From: Thermoflexia bacterium
GTDB taxonomy: Bacteria; Chloroflexota; Anaerolineae; B4-G1; SLSP01
Reading direction: 5' to 3'
Length of the DNA stretch: 54,175 bases
NCBI GenBank assembly: GCA_011192175.1
Contig: DUEJ01000155.1
Location: forward strand, 1 to 54,175
Below the pieces are notes generated by a model. The model was not told where the DNA came from. It made no database searches and was given only the letters and a program-made list of their open reading frames with translations. Shown here in pieces: positions 15,895-24,818 of this stretch. Every line of letters begins with the position of its first letter. Positions within the stretch are counted from its first letter, which is position 1. The translations under genes and the position numbers were made by a program.

Positions 15895-17277
15895 ATGTCA
15901 TTACTAAGAAGGATGGAGAAAAAATCTTCTTCCGCTAGATCAAAAGGTGAATCTGGATCCAACCGCAAACAGGCGGTGAGACGGGCTGTCTCGCCGGCGC
16001 GCGATGCCTACATGGATTTGAAGACTCGCGTACAGAATCGCTTGGTAGCTGAATTAGATCCCAGCATGGATGTTTCGCGCACTGACGAGGTGCGGGCGAC
16101 TATTCAAGAGATGTACAGCGCTATTTTGGAAGAGGAACACATCGTGTTAAGCCGGGTGGAGCGCGAACGGCTATTTGAACAGATTGTCGCCGAGATTTTG
16201 GGGTTAGGCCCATTGCAACCCTTGCTGGCCGATGATAAGATAACCGAGATTATGGTAAACGGCCCCAAAAGCGTCTACGTTGAACGGGGTGGGGTTCTCA
16301 GCCGGACTAAGGTCACTTTTGAAAACTCCGAACATCTGATGCGTATCATTGAACGTATCGTGGCCCCCCTAGGGCGACGTATTGATGAGAGTAGTCCCAC
16401 AGTTGATGCCCGCTTGAAGGACGGTTCGCGGGTTAACGCCGTCATTCCTCCAATTTCCTTGGTGGGACCCGTACTAACTATTCGTAAATTCTTCAAGGAT
16501 CCGTTGACGGTCGATGACTTGATCGGGTTCGGTTCTATCACCGCAGAAACGGCTGAGTTTCTACGCGCTTGTGTAATAGCGGCGCTAAATATCGTTATTT
16601 CTGGCGGCACCGGTACCGGGAAAACCACCTTCCTGAATGTGCTATCTGGGTTTATCCCTAGCGAGGCGCGTATCCTAACCATCGAAAATGCTGCGGAGTT
16701 GCAACTACAACAGGAACATGTGGTCACATTGGAATCCCGGCCTCCCAACATCGAGGGCAAGGGAGCCATAACTATCCAAGATTTAGTGATCAATGCGCTG
16801 CGCATGCGCCCAGATCGCATTGTGATCGGGGAGTGCCGTGGCGGCGAGGCCCTGGATATGCTCCAGGCGATGAATACCGGACATGATGGCAGTATGACCA
16901 CGTTGCACGCTAACAATACCCGTGAGTCACTGTCACGTTTGGAAACTCTAGTATTAATGGCGGGCATGGAACTACCGCACCGCGCTATTCGTGAGCAGAT
17001 AGCTTCGGCCGTTAACCTGATCGTGCAGCTGTCGCGGATGCGAGATGGTTCACGTCGCGTGGTCTCCATCACGGAGGTGCAAGGGATGGAAGGTGAGGTG
17101 GTCACGACGGCCGACATCTTCAAATTTGAGCAGGTTGGTTTTGAGAACGGGAAGGTGATTGGGCGGTTACGCCCCACAGGGCTGCGGCCTAAATTCATGA
17201 ATCGTATTAAGAATGCGGGCATTCATCTACCTCCTTCTGTCTTCGGAGTGGCCCAACGTCTGCATCGTAGTTATTAA
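15895..17277 (+). CDS. cpaF: Tad pilus secretion ATPase CpaF/TadA
   Basis: 460 residues, with AAGGAGG upstream. It is a type II/IV secretion-family hexameric ATPase powering pilus assembly at the inner face of the membrane. Seen: a basic N-terminal region (1-45), the N-terminal domain (EILGLGPLQPLLADDKITEI), Walker A SGGTGTGKTT, an Asp-box-like ILTIENAAELQL, Walker B RPDRIVIGECRGGEA and the His box TTLHANNTRESLSRL. Length is normal. It lies 49 bp after cpaE and 58 bp before tadB. Confidence 0.96.
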   Translation: MSLLRRMEKKSSSARSKGESGSNRKQAVRRAVSPARDAYMDLKTRVQNRLVAELDPSMDVSRTDEVRATIQEMYSAILEEEHIVLSRVERERLFEQIVAEILGLGPLQPLLADDKITEIMVNGPKSVYVERGGVLSRTKVTFENSEHLMRIIERIVAPLGRRIDESSPTVDARLKDGSRVNAVIPPISLVGPVLTIRKFFKDPLTVDDLIGFGSITAETAEFLRACVIAALNIVISGGTGTGKTTFLNVLSGFIPSEARILTIENAAELQLQQEHVVTLESRPPNIEGKGAITIQDLVINALRMRPDRIVIGECRGGEALDMLQAMNTGHDGSMTTLHANNTRESLSRLETLVLMAGMELPHRAIREQIASAVNLIVQLSRMRDGSRRVVSITEVQGMEGEVVTTADIFKFEQVGFENGKVIGRLRPTGLRPKFMNRIKNAGIHLPPSVFGVAQRLHRSY

Positions 17278-17335
17278 CGTTGGAGCGCTAAGAAGTGGAA
17301 ACATTGGTATCGTTGCTGGGGGAGAGTGATTAGCT

Positions 17336-18277
17336 ATGCTCTATCTTTTTGGTGGCATCTTTGTTGTAGCGGTAGGGATACTTATTTTTGCTTTGAGGGG
17401 CGGTAAACCTGCGGGGCAAGATCTACTTGAAGAACGCATCGGGGAAAGCGTCCCCTCGTCGCGTGCGACGAAAAAAAGCAAGGATAAATCCTCAGTCATT
17501 GGCGCAGCTATTGACCGTGCCGTAAAGGGGCGCGGATTTACCCAGGATCTATCTACCCAGCTGGCCCGCGCTGGTTGGAAAGTGACCGTCGGTGAATTTA
17601 TAGTTCTTTCTGTGACCATCGGCTTAGGCGCCAGTTTGCTCCTCTTTTTGTTAGGGCGAGCTCTTCTTATCCCCGTTGGTATTTTGCTAGGTGTGTTTGG
17701 GCCGCGGATCTATGTGGGGATGAGGAAAAACAAACGCCTGAAGACATTTAACGGGCAGCTAGGTGACGCGCTAAACTTGATGGTCAATTCGTTGCGAGCA
17801 GGGTATAGTGTCCTGCAAGCAATGGAAGTGATTTCTCAAGAGATGCCACAACCTATTGCGGAAGAATTTGGACGGGTTGTTTTGGAGATTCAGCTAGGAG
17901 TCAATTTTGATGTGGCCATGGGCAATCTACTTCGTCGAATGCCCAGTGCGGACCTAGATCTACTGATTACTGCCATGAGCGTCCAGCGTGAGGTTGGAGG
18001 TAACTTGGCTGAGGTATTGGATGCAATCAGTTTCACCATTCGGGAACGAGTGCGTATCAAGGGAGAAATCAAAGCTCTCACGGCACAGGGAAAAGCTACC
18101 GGCACTATTATCACCATCTTGCCTTTTGCTCTGGTGATACTGATTTCTCTCATCAATCCTGGTTTCATCGGACCTCTCTATCAAGAACCTTGTGGTTGGG
18201 CTATGCTGGGAGTCAGTTTCGTTTTAATTGTTATTGGCTATGTGATCATTGGCAAGATCACGGATATCGAGGTCTGA
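17336..18277 (+). CDS. tadB: Tad pilus inner-membrane platform protein TadB
   Basis: 313 residues. An N-terminal transmembrane helix is followed by two adjacent helices (about 85-125) and a type II secretion F-like cytoplasmic domain (LGDALNLMVNSLRAGYSVLQ, then SADLDLLITAMSVQREVGG, with NLAEVLDAISFTIRERVRIK). Two C-terminal helices follow. In the Tad system TadB and TadC form the membrane platform for the ATPase. The stop is 14 bp before tadC. No clear ribosome site is visible upstream of the ATG at 17336. Confidence 0.92.
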   Translation: MLYLFGGIFVVAVGILIFALRGGKPAGQDLLEERIGESVPSSRATKKSKDKSSVIGAAIDRAVKGRGFTQDLSTQLARAGWKVTVGEFIVLSVTIGLGASLLLFLLGRALLIPVGILLGVFGPRIYVGMRKNKRLKTFNGQLGDALNLMVNSLRAGYSVLQAMEVISQEMPQPIAEEFGRVVLEIQLGVNFDVAMGNLLRRMPSADLDLLITAMSVQREVGGNLAEVLDAISFTIRERVRIKGEIKALTAQGKATGTIITILPFALVILISLINPGFIGPLYQEPCGWAMLGVSFVLIVIGYVIIGKITDIEV

Positions 18278-18291
18278 GTACGGGGGCAACT

Positions 18292-19224
18292 ATGACTGGA
18301 TTAATTATCGCAGTTTTGCTTCTAGGAATCGGTGGAGCGCTCTACTTCCTTGTCTTCCGGCGACAGACCACAGAGAGTTTAGAAGATCGCCTGGATGAGA
18401 TGGCGGCATTAGGCAAAACAATCTCGTTGGAGGAGTTGGAACTTTCACAACCCTTCCAGGAGCGGGTGATTGTACCGATGTTGGAGAGCCTCGCTAAATT
18501 TGCGCAGAAATTTACTCCACAGAGCAACTTGGAAGCGGCAAAAAAGCAGATAGCCTTGGCCGGGCTTTCTCACCAGATCAAACCGGCGCAATTCTTCGGA
18601 GCAAGATTGGGAGCGGCGTTATTAATAGGCGGGCTGGGCATTCTGTTGGCCACCTCGGCGGGTGATTCCCCGCTCTATCAGAGATTATTAATGCCGGTGG
18701 GAGGACTCGCCCTGGGATATTTCCTGCCCGTCTTGCTCCTCTCTTCTAAAATTAGCCGGCGCCAGGAGGACGTACTCAAGGCCTTGCCCGATGCGTTGGA
18801 TTTATTGACCATCTGTGTTGAGGCCGGTTTGGGGTTTGATGGGGCGATGTCAAAAGTTGCGGAGAAATGGGATAACGAGTTAAGTTTAGCGTTTACACAG
18901 GCCGTTCAGGAAATGCAACTGGGGAAACTACGCCGGGAAGCTTTACGGGCTATGGCCGAAAGTTTAGATGTCTCTGACGTGACTTCATTTGTAGCCGCGA
19001 TCGTTCAGGCGGATCAGTTAGGGGTGAGTATGGCTAAGGTGATGCGCATTCAATCGGAACAAATGCGGATGAAACGCCGGCAACGGGCCGAGGAGAAAGC
19101 GCGGCAGGCTCCGGTTAAAATTATGATTCCGTTGGTCTTCTTCATCTTTCCCACGATTCTCATTGTGTTGTTGGGGCCGGCCGCGCTTCAAATTAAAAAT
19201 TCTGGCGCTCTCAGTGCCTTCTAG
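18292..19224 (+). CDS. tadC: Tad pilus inner-membrane platform protein TadC
   Basis: 310 residues from the ATG at 18292. The frame is open further upstream, but that part overlaps tadB and reads as junk. An N-terminal helix, paired helices at about 100-150, the F domain (LPDALDLLTICVEAGLGFDG, then DVSDVTSFVAAIVQADQLG) and a C-terminal helix (MIPLVFFIFPTILIVLLGPA) match TadC. It ends the visible Tad operon. No tadD, pilin (flp), prepilin peptidase or tadE/F gene follows, so those parts must be elsewhere or absent. Confidence 0.92.
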   Translation: MTGLIIAVLLLGIGGALYFLVFRRQTTESLEDRLDEMAALGKTISLEELELSQPFQERVIVPMLESLAKFAQKFTPQSNLEAAKKQIALAGLSHQIKPAQFFGARLGAALLIGGLGILLATSAGDSPLYQRLLMPVGGLALGYFLPVLLLSSKISRRQEDVLKALPDALDLLTICVEAGLGFDGAMSKVAEKWDNELSLAFTQAVQEMQLGKLRREALRAMAESLDVSDVTSFVAAIVQADQLGVSMAKVMRIQSEQMRMKRRQRAEEKARQAPVKIMIPLVFFIFPTILIVLLGPAALQIKNSGALSAF

Positions 19225-19477
19225 CGCGTAAGGAGTTGGGTATGACTGTTTGATAACAGTCACCCGCGCCAATGAAAGCCTAGCGAATAAATTCGCGGCT
19301 ACGATTACAAAGTCGCCCTACGGCGACTACTCGTCCTAATTGTCAAACATCCAACCAAAAACGGCGAGCCTTAGCCCGCCGCCAGTTATGACTAATATCT
19401 CATTAAATGTCACATTCCGCTAAATTAGATCCAAATTATCCCCCAATTATATAAAAGGCTTTCATAGGAGAAGGGGT
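19225..19477. repeat. Intergenic region with small hairpin and palindromic repeats
   Basis: 253 bp without a gene. A SD-like TAAGGAG (19229-19235) precedes an ATG at 19242 that reads only three codons before TGA. A hairpin at 19244-19261 (GACTGTT/AACAGTC) has no T-tract. Two palindromes follow: GCGAATAAATTCGC (19283-19296, then GGCTAC) and AGTCGCCCTACGGCGACT (19311-19328). The GCGA-N-TCGC-GGCTAC form recurs at 32964-32977 and 39595-39610. The last 100 bp are A+T-rich and probably hold the comF promoter. Confidence 0.6.
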
Positions 19478-20182
19478 TTGCTCAAACGCACTGCGTGGCA
19501 GGTTTATCGATGGCTGGCGGATTTACTGATGCCGCCTTGTTGTTTGCATTGCGGGCGTTTGGGCAGTTGGCTCTGCGCTGATTGCGCGCTGGAACTCCCT
19601 TTATTTACTGGACCCCTCTGTGCTCGTTGTGGCCGCGCTTGGAAAGGAAGCGCTCTCTGTCCGGTCTGTCGGGAGACACCATTGCAAACCAATCCTATCC
19701 GTGCGGTCTTTCTCTTTGACGGCCCCCTGCGTGATGTGATACATGCACTCAAATATCGAGGCGGCGCGGAGGTTGTCGAGACGCTGGCACCCCGTATGCG
19801 AGAAGCGTGGGTATTCCATGGAATGACAGGCGAGGTACTGATTCCCGTTCCTTTACATGCCGGGAGAGAGGCAAAACGTGGTTATAATCAAGCCGCTCTG
19901 TTAGCGGCATCTCTGGGACGAGAGATAGGACTGCCGGCGGATGAGGGGGCCCTGCAGCGAGTGCGGGATACTGCTTCACAAACTAAGTTGAATCGTCAAG
20001 AACGGCGAGCAAACGTGAGCCAGGCCTTCATGGTTGGAACAGGAAGGAATTTCCACGGGAAACACGTTGTTTTGGTCGATGATGTAGCTACGACCGGGGC
20101 AACTTTGGAAGCTTGCGCGCTTACTTTACTTCAAGGAGGTGCTAAAAGCGTTAGCGCGTTTACTCTGGCCCGCGCTTCTTAG
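19478..20182 (+). CDS. comF: ComF family phosphoribosyltransferase-like protein
   Basis: 234 residues from a TTG at 19478, with AGGAG about seven bases upstream; no ATG is better placed. The N-terminal double zinc ribbon has CCLHC, LCADC, LCARC and LCPVC. The C-terminal type I phosphoribosyltransferase fold has the PRPP loop VVLVDDVATTGAT. ComF proteins help single-stranded DNA handling during natural transformation in Firmicutes and Proteobacteria; in Chloroflexota the role is inferred. It is 30 bp upstream of hpf, a neighbourhood common in bacteria. Confidence 0.93.
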   Translation: MLKRTAWQVYRWLADLLMPPCCLHCGRLGSWLCADCALELPLFTGPLCARCGRAWKGSALCPVCRETPLQTNPIRAVFLFDGPLRDVIHALKYRGGAEVVETLAPRMREAWVFHGMTGEVLIPVPLHAGREAKRGYNQAALLAASLGREIGLPADEGALQRVRDTASQTKLNRQERRANVSQAFMVGTGRNFHGKHVVLVDDVATTGATLEACALTLLQGGAKSVSAFTLARAS

Positions 20183-20212
20183 GTGTTCATATTATATTAT
20201 TTAGGAGGGGTT

Positions 20213-20758
20213 ATGGATGTGCAAATCTATCATCGCGACCTGGAGTTGACAGAGCGGTTAAGAGAATATGTGGAAACGAAAATGGAGAAACTTGACCGTT
20301 ACTTGCCGGACATCCGCAAAGTAACGGTGGATTTAAAATCCACGCATGTTCGCGATACCTCAGAGCAGATGGTGGCTCAAATCACTATGGATGTACCTCG
20401 AAAATTGTTGCGAGCTGAGGAGCGGGCCGGGGACATTTTCGCTGCATTTGATGCGGCAATCGATAAGTTGCAGCGGCAGGCCAAGCGTTACAAGGGCCGT
20501 TTGCAAGCACATCGAGGTTCACCTACTCTGGCGAAACTTACCGAAAAAGAATTCTTCGCGGAGGAATCTAGCAGAGAGGGCGGAATTGTGCGGATCAAGG
20601 AATTTGAAGTCAGTTCTACTCTACCTGTAGAGGCGGTGGAGCAGATGGAACTGTTGGGGCACTATTTCTTCGTTTTCTTGGATGCTACTGATGGCCGGTT
20701 GAGCGTGGTTTATAAGCGGCACGATGATGATTACGGGATGCTCAAACCTGTCTACTGA
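20213..20758 (+). CDS. hpf: Long-form ribosome hibernation promoting factor
   Basis: 181 residues from the ATG at 20213, preceded by TTAGGAGGGG; an in-frame start 30 bp earlier lies before the ribosome site. Residues 1-100 form the S30AE domain (IYHRDLELTERLREYVETKM, then KLDRYLPDIRKVTVDL), which binds the decoding centre of the 30S subunit. Residues about 120-181 form the dimerisation domain (VRIKEFEVSSTLPVEAVEQM, then DGRLSVVYKRHDDDYGML) that drives 100S ribosome dimer formation. A strong terminator follows. Confidence 0.95.
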   Translation: MDVQIYHRDLELTERLREYVETKMEKLDRYLPDIRKVTVDLKSTHVRDTSEQMVAQITMDVPRKLLRAEERAGDIFAAFDAAIDKLQRQAKRYKGRLQAHRGSPTLAKLTEKEFFAEESSREGGIVRIKEFEVSSTLPVEAVEQMELLGHYFFVFLDATDGRLSVVYKRHDDDYGMLKPVY

Positions 20759-20782
20759 ATAGCGTAGGTGGTTATTGCCGTC

Positions 20783-20815
20783 AAACGGCGCACTTTTTTA
20801 AGTGCGCCGTTTTTT
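20783..20815 (+). terminator. Rho-independent terminator after hpf
   Basis: A perfect 13-bp stem (20783-20795 with 20800-20812), a four-T loop and a T-rich tail. It lies 25 bp after the hpf stop and before the convergent folC gene. Confidence 0.92.
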
Positions 20816-20850
20816 GTTTTGGGACAGAGGCCAATCGCGAGATATGGGGA

Positions 20851-22221
20851 CTAGGGATGCCATTCTTCGTCGCCATCCCAATCGGCGCGGGGCAAAGACA
20901 AGTGGTTTTCGGCTGCCCAACTGGTCTGTATTTCTGCGACCAGAAAGATGGAACCGGTAGCCAAGATACCCACCCCCGGTTTGAGATGGGGCTGGACTTG
21001 CTCCAAAGCACGCGCCGGGTTGATGGCGATTTCCGCTCCTTTCCCTAGAGCTACGCATTGATCAGCTAGCGAGTAGGGTGAAGCGGCGCGCGGATGATAG
21101 GAACGGGTCACTATGAGGTGCTCGCTGATGGGCAAGAGCGCTGCCAACATCCCCCTGATATCTTTGTCGTTGGAGGCGCCATAGATGAGTACCCAGCGCG
21201 TTTCGGGAAACCACTTTTGGAGCGATTGCACCAACATCCGTGCCGAGTAGGGATTGTGAGCGCAATCGACGATCAGGGGCGGCCGGCGACTCAAAACCTC
21301 CATGCGTCCGGGCCAAGTAACTTGGGCTAATCCCGCTCGCACCGTTTCGCGGGTGATCCAGGCGTGACCTTGTTCGCGGAGCGTGGCTAGCGCGGCGATA
21401 GCTGTGGCGGCGTTTTCCTGTTGGAAATCGCCGAGTAGCGCGAGCTGGTATTCCCCGGCTAGCGCGGAGGGGCCAGCCGCTTGCGTTACGCTGATTGTCT
21501 GGCTCGTTAACGAACGTCTGCCCGCGCTCCAATGCCAATCCCGTCCCACCAAGGTGAAAGAGGCGTGCTGCTTTTGAGCCACCTCCGCCAACACGCGCCA
21601 GCTCTCTCTTCGCTGGGGGGCGGAGATAACCGGTACCCCGGGTTTGATGATACCGGCTTTCTCACCCGCGATTTCGGCTAAGGTGTTGCCTAGCAGATAA
21701 GTGTGATCCAGGCTCAAGGAGGTGATGACGCTGACCAACGGGGTGATAACGTTAGTCGCGTCTAACCGTCCACCGAGTCCCACCTCAATAACGGCTAAAT
21801 CCACTTCTTCCTGGGCGAAATAACAAAAAGCCAACGCAGTGTTGACTTCAAAGATGGTCAGCTGGGGAACGGATTCCACCACCGGTTGGATTTCCGCGAC
21901 TAACGCGGCCATCTGCTCCCGCGCGATAGGAACTCGGTCAATCTGCATCCGCTCACGGTAAGTATGGAGGTGGGGGGAGGTATAGAGCCCTACTCGCTGG
22001 CCGCCGGCTTGGGCAACGGCGGCTAATATGGCCGCCACGGAACCCTTGCCTTTAGTGCCGGCGATGTGTAACTTGGGGTAACGGTGGTGTGGATTGCCCA
22101 GCTTCTCTAGGAGAGTCACCACCCGGTCCAGCCGGAATTCTTCAGGCGTGTAACGCTCGATACGGCGTTTCTCGTAATCTACCAGGCCGTAGAGGTAGCG
22201 TAAAGCATCATGGTATTTCAT
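20851..22221 (-). CDS. folC: Bifunctional folylpolyglutamate/dihydrofolate synthase
   Basis: 456 residues. The ATG at 22221 is chosen because GGAGG lies nine bases upstream, while the longer frame and the ATG at 22230 abut or precede it. Mur-ligase-type enzyme that adds glutamate to dihydropteroate and folates with ATP in the cytoplasm. Seen: the P-loop IAGTKGKGSVAAILA, TSPHLHTYRERM, the Glu in VGLGGRLDATN, the His in SLDHTYLLGN, and DCAHNPYSARML from the C-terminal domain. It follows tsaD by 29 bp and is probably co-transcribed with it. Confidence 0.95.
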   Translation of the reverse strand: MKYHDALRYLYGLVDYEKRRIERYTPEEFRLDRVVTLLEKLGNPHHRYPKLHIAGTKGKGSVAAILAAVAQAGGQRVGLYTSPHLHTYRERMQIDRVPIAREQMAALVAEIQPVVESVPQLTIFEVNTALAFCYFAQEEVDLAVIEVGLGGRLDATNVITPLVSVITSLSLDHTYLLGNTLAEIAGEKAGIIKPGVPVISAPQRRESWRVLAEVAQKQHASFTLVGRDWHWSAGRRSLTSQTISVTQAAGPSALAGEYQLALLGDFQQENAATAIAALATLREQGHAWITRETVRAGLAQVTWPGRMEVLSRRPPLIVDCAHNPYSARMLVQSLQKWFPETRWVLIYGASNDKDIRGMLAALLPISEHLIVTRSYHPRAASPYSLADQCVALGKGAEIAINPARALEQVQPHLKPGVGILATGSIFLVAEIQTSWAAENHLSLPRADWDGDEEWHP

Positions 22222-22250
22222 CTTAATCATCCTCCGTTGTGGCTGGAAAA

Positions 22251-23270
22251 CTACGCCCAGCTCAGTCCCGGCTCGATATCCAGCTCCCAGTCCGCGCGTA
22301 CGCCGGCTTGATAGCGCCACGTGCCGGCGGCCGCGATCATCGCGCCGTTATCCGTACAGAGCACCGGCGGCAATGCGTATACGGGTACGGAGGTACGCGC
22401 ACGCGCGGCTCTGCGGAGGGCCATGTTGGCAGAGACTCCCCCAGAGAGGAGGATGGCGCTGGTCTCGTACTCCTGCGCTGCCTGGATTGTCTTCTCGGCC
22501 AGAACTTCAACTACGGAGGCTTGGAAGGAAGCGGCCATATCTGCGGTCTGGCGAGGCGAGCGCGGCCCGAGTTGCCGTTTTAGGGTGCGTAGCACGGCGG
22601 TTTTCAGGCCACTGAAACTGAAATCGTAGGTGCCGGGCAGCCAGGCGCGGGGTAAATTGAAAGCGCGCGGATTGCCTTGCTGCGCGCTTTCCTCGATGGC
22701 CGGGCCGCCAGGATAGCCCAGCTCCAACATACGCGCCACCTTATCAAACGCTTCTCCGGCGGCATCATCTAATGTACCACCGAGATATTCGTAATTCCCA
22801 TGCTCGCGCATGAGAATTAACTCGGTATGTCCTCCAGAGACGATCAAGGCCAACAGTGGAAATTCCAGCCGGCCATCGGCGGCTCCGGCGACGCCGGTCT
22901 GGAGCCAGTGAGCGTAGAGGTGCCCTTCCAGATGGTTGACGGGGATCAAAGGGAGGTCGCAACTTAATGCGGCACCTTTGGCGAAATTCAAGCCGGTCAA
23001 GAGTGAACCGGGCAGGCCGGGGCCGTAGGTGACGGCGATGGCTGTCAAATCTTGCCAGCCCAGATGTGCTTGGCACAGGGCTTGCTTCGCCACCGGCACG
23101 ATGGCTTTGATATGGGCACGCGAGGCCATCTCCGGATAAATGCCCCCATACTGCGCGTGAATTTCGAACTGGGAGGCGATTACATTGGAGAGAATATGAA
23201 CGCCGTCTTCTACCACGGAGATAGCCGTCTCGTCACACGAAGTCTCAATGCCCAATATACGTATCGTCAT
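22251..23270 (-). CDS. tsaD: tRNA N6-threonylcarbamoyladenosine transferase TsaD
   Basis: 339 residues, normal length. Transfers threonylcarbamoyl to A37 of ANN-decoding tRNAs, with TsaB and TsaE. ASKHA fold with the N-terminal ILGIETSCDETAISVVEDG, the iron-binding HLEGHLYAHW, VSGGHTELI, GEAFDKVARML and a C-terminal LCTDNGAMIA. AAGGAC lies about 12 bases upstream of the ATG. tsaB and tsaE are not in the window. Confidence 0.96.
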   Translation of the reverse strand: MTIRILGIETSCDETAISVVEDGVHILSNVIASQFEIHAQYGGIYPEMASRAHIKAIVPVAKQALCQAHLGWQDLTAIAVTYGPGLPGSLLTGLNFAKGAALSCDLPLIPVNHLEGHLYAHWLQTGVAGAADGRLEFPLLALIVSGGHTELILMREHGNYEYLGGTLDDAAGEAFDKVARMLELGYPGGPAIEESAQQGNPRAFNLPRAWLPGTYDFSFSGLKTAVLRTLKRQLGPRSPRQTADMAASFQASVVEVLAEKTIQAAQEYETSAILLSGGVSANMALRRAARARTSVPVYALPPVLCTDNGAMIAAAGTWRYQAGVRADWELDIEPGLSWA

Positions 23271-23465
23271 TAGTTAGTTTGTCCTTTCTTAACTCAGGGG
23301 ACTGCTCAAAAAACAAGTATTTCACCACCAGGGCACGAAGGCACAAAGAATTAATGAAACTTAGCGTCTTGGCGTTTTAGCGGCTAACTATCTTTTTTTG
23401 GTAAAACCGACTGAGGACTAACAACAAAGTCATTTTCTCAGGGTTCTCGGCGTCTCCGTGGGGAG
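23271..23465. repeat. Intergenic region with degenerate dispersed repeats
   Basis: 195 bp without a gene. It holds CACCAGGGCACGAAGGCAC and CTTAGCGTCTTGGCGTTTTA, the two arms of a widespread bacterial intergenic repeat, and further on CTCGGCGTCTCCGTGGGGAG, which resembles one arm of the 28839-28906 element. Confidence 0.5.
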
Positions 23466-24701
23466 CTATCTCTGCATGGGGATGACTAGCTCATAAGGAT
23501 AAGCAGTCAGCTTGTGGACTTGGCCGGCAGCATCAATCCAGTAGACATCCTCTATCCGGCAACCCATGCCGCGCTCAGGATAATAAAGCCCCGGCTCAAT
23601 GGTGAAGACATGCCCCGGTTGGAGGCGGGTAGTATTAGTGGCCGCGCCGCTGAAGCTGGGGGCCTCGTGCAAATTCAACCCTACCCCATGACCCAGGCTG
23701 TGGACATAGCCCTCGGTCGTCTGGCTATTTTCGGCGATGGTGGGATGGCCGCGTTCCTGGTAACAAGCGCAGGTCAGAGCTTGATAGTGGCGGGGCTCTT
23801 CTCCTACCGCGAGCTGTGAAACGATTTTCGCCAAGCAATTTTGCGTATCCTGATAGATTTGCGCCAGAGGTTCTGGGGCGTAACCTAGCGCGAAAGTGCG
23901 GGTCATATCGAAGAAGTAGCCGCCGCCGGGTTCACGAGGGAAGATATCAAAGACGATACTCTCTCCGAGGCGGAGCGGTTTATCCACGGTGCCTTTGCTA
24001 TGCGGGATGCCGGCGTCGCGCCCGGTGGAGAAGATAAACCCTTCGGGGTCTTCCAAGCCCTGCTGGGCGATTAGGCGGCGGATCTGGGCGTGCGTATCCC
24101 CGACGGTTAAAACGCTCCCATCCGCTTGTTGGAGAGTTTCATCGGCGGCAACAGCGTGATTTTGCAGGAAGGCGACGGTTTCGCGGACGACAGCCGTGGT
24201 GCGGCGCCCGACCTCACGGATGCGCTGGGCCTCTTCCTCCGACTTGGTGGCTCTGGCGGCTTGGAAGAGATCGTGCTCAAACTCCCCCACCACCTCGATC
24301 TCCGGGAGAGCCTTATCCAGCGCGGAGAGGAAGGCGTAGGCAGCGCCTTGATCTCGCCGGCCATAAAAACCTACGCGCCCGGTGATTTGTTGCTCTGCGA
24401 AGATGCGTTGGAGGTAGGCGATGCTGGCGGCCAAGCGCTCCCCGCCATGCTTTTGCAGTAGGCCCCGATAATCGTAGCGGCTGCTGACTATCACGGGTAG
24501 CCCGCTTCTCTGGGCCTCTTCGCGTTCCATGGGATTGGCGATCAGTACCGCTGTTTCGCCTTGCCGCTTGATGACGTGCGCTGCCATCAGGCCGGCCCCC
24601 TGAGTGAGATAGTAGAGCGGAGGGTTGTTATGGACTGGGCCGCTAACCACGATAGCATCCAGCCGGCGAGCTTGCATTAAACGATCCAAATCTTCTTTCA
24701 T
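23466..24701 (-). CDS. M24 family metallopeptidase (Xaa-Pro aminopeptidase-like)
   Basis: 411 residues, with GAGGTGA upstream. An N-terminal creatinase-like domain (about 1-165) is followed by a pita-bread M24 domain. Metal ligands are visible: Asp in VFDIFPRE, Asp in FDMTRTFALG, His in SLGHGVGLNLHE, Glu in FTIEPGLYYPE and Glu in CRIEDVYW. It likely releases N-terminal residues before proline or cleaves Xaa-Pro dipeptides. Prolidase and aminopeptidase cannot be separated from sequence alone, so no symbol is given. Confidence 0.9.
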   Translation of the reverse strand: MKEDLDRLMQARRLDAIVVSGPVHNNPPLYYLTQGAGLMAAHVIKRQGETAVLIANPMEREEAQRSGLPVIVSSRYDYRGLLQKHGGERLAASIAYLQRIFAEQQITGRVGFYGRRDQGAAYAFLSALDKALPEIEVVGEFEHDLFQAARATKSEEEAQRIREVGRRTTAVVRETVAFLQNHAVAADETLQQADGSVLTVGDTHAQIRRLIAQQGLEDPEGFIFSTGRDAGIPHSKGTVDKPLRLGESIVFDIFPREPGGGYFFDMTRTFALGYAPEPLAQIYQDTQNCLAKIVSQLAVGEEPRHYQALTCACYQERGHPTIAENSQTTEGYVHSLGHGVGLNLHEAPSFSGAATNTTRLQPGHVFTIEPGLYYPERGMGCRIEDVYWIDAAGQVHKLTAYPYELVIPMQR

Positions 24702-24818
24702 TATGTCACCTCATTCTAAAAGGACGAGTTTGATTTTTATCAGTAAGAGAAATTGTCTCATGGTTAGCTAGAATTGTCAATTTACGAGTAGCTTGCGGCG
24801 AGAGCCTCCTTTGATGAG

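Noticed and set aside
16275-17222. Long minus-strand reading frame opposite cpaF
   Set aside because: Ser/Arg-rich, low-conservation-type translation lying entirely within a firmly identified gene; a shadow frame.
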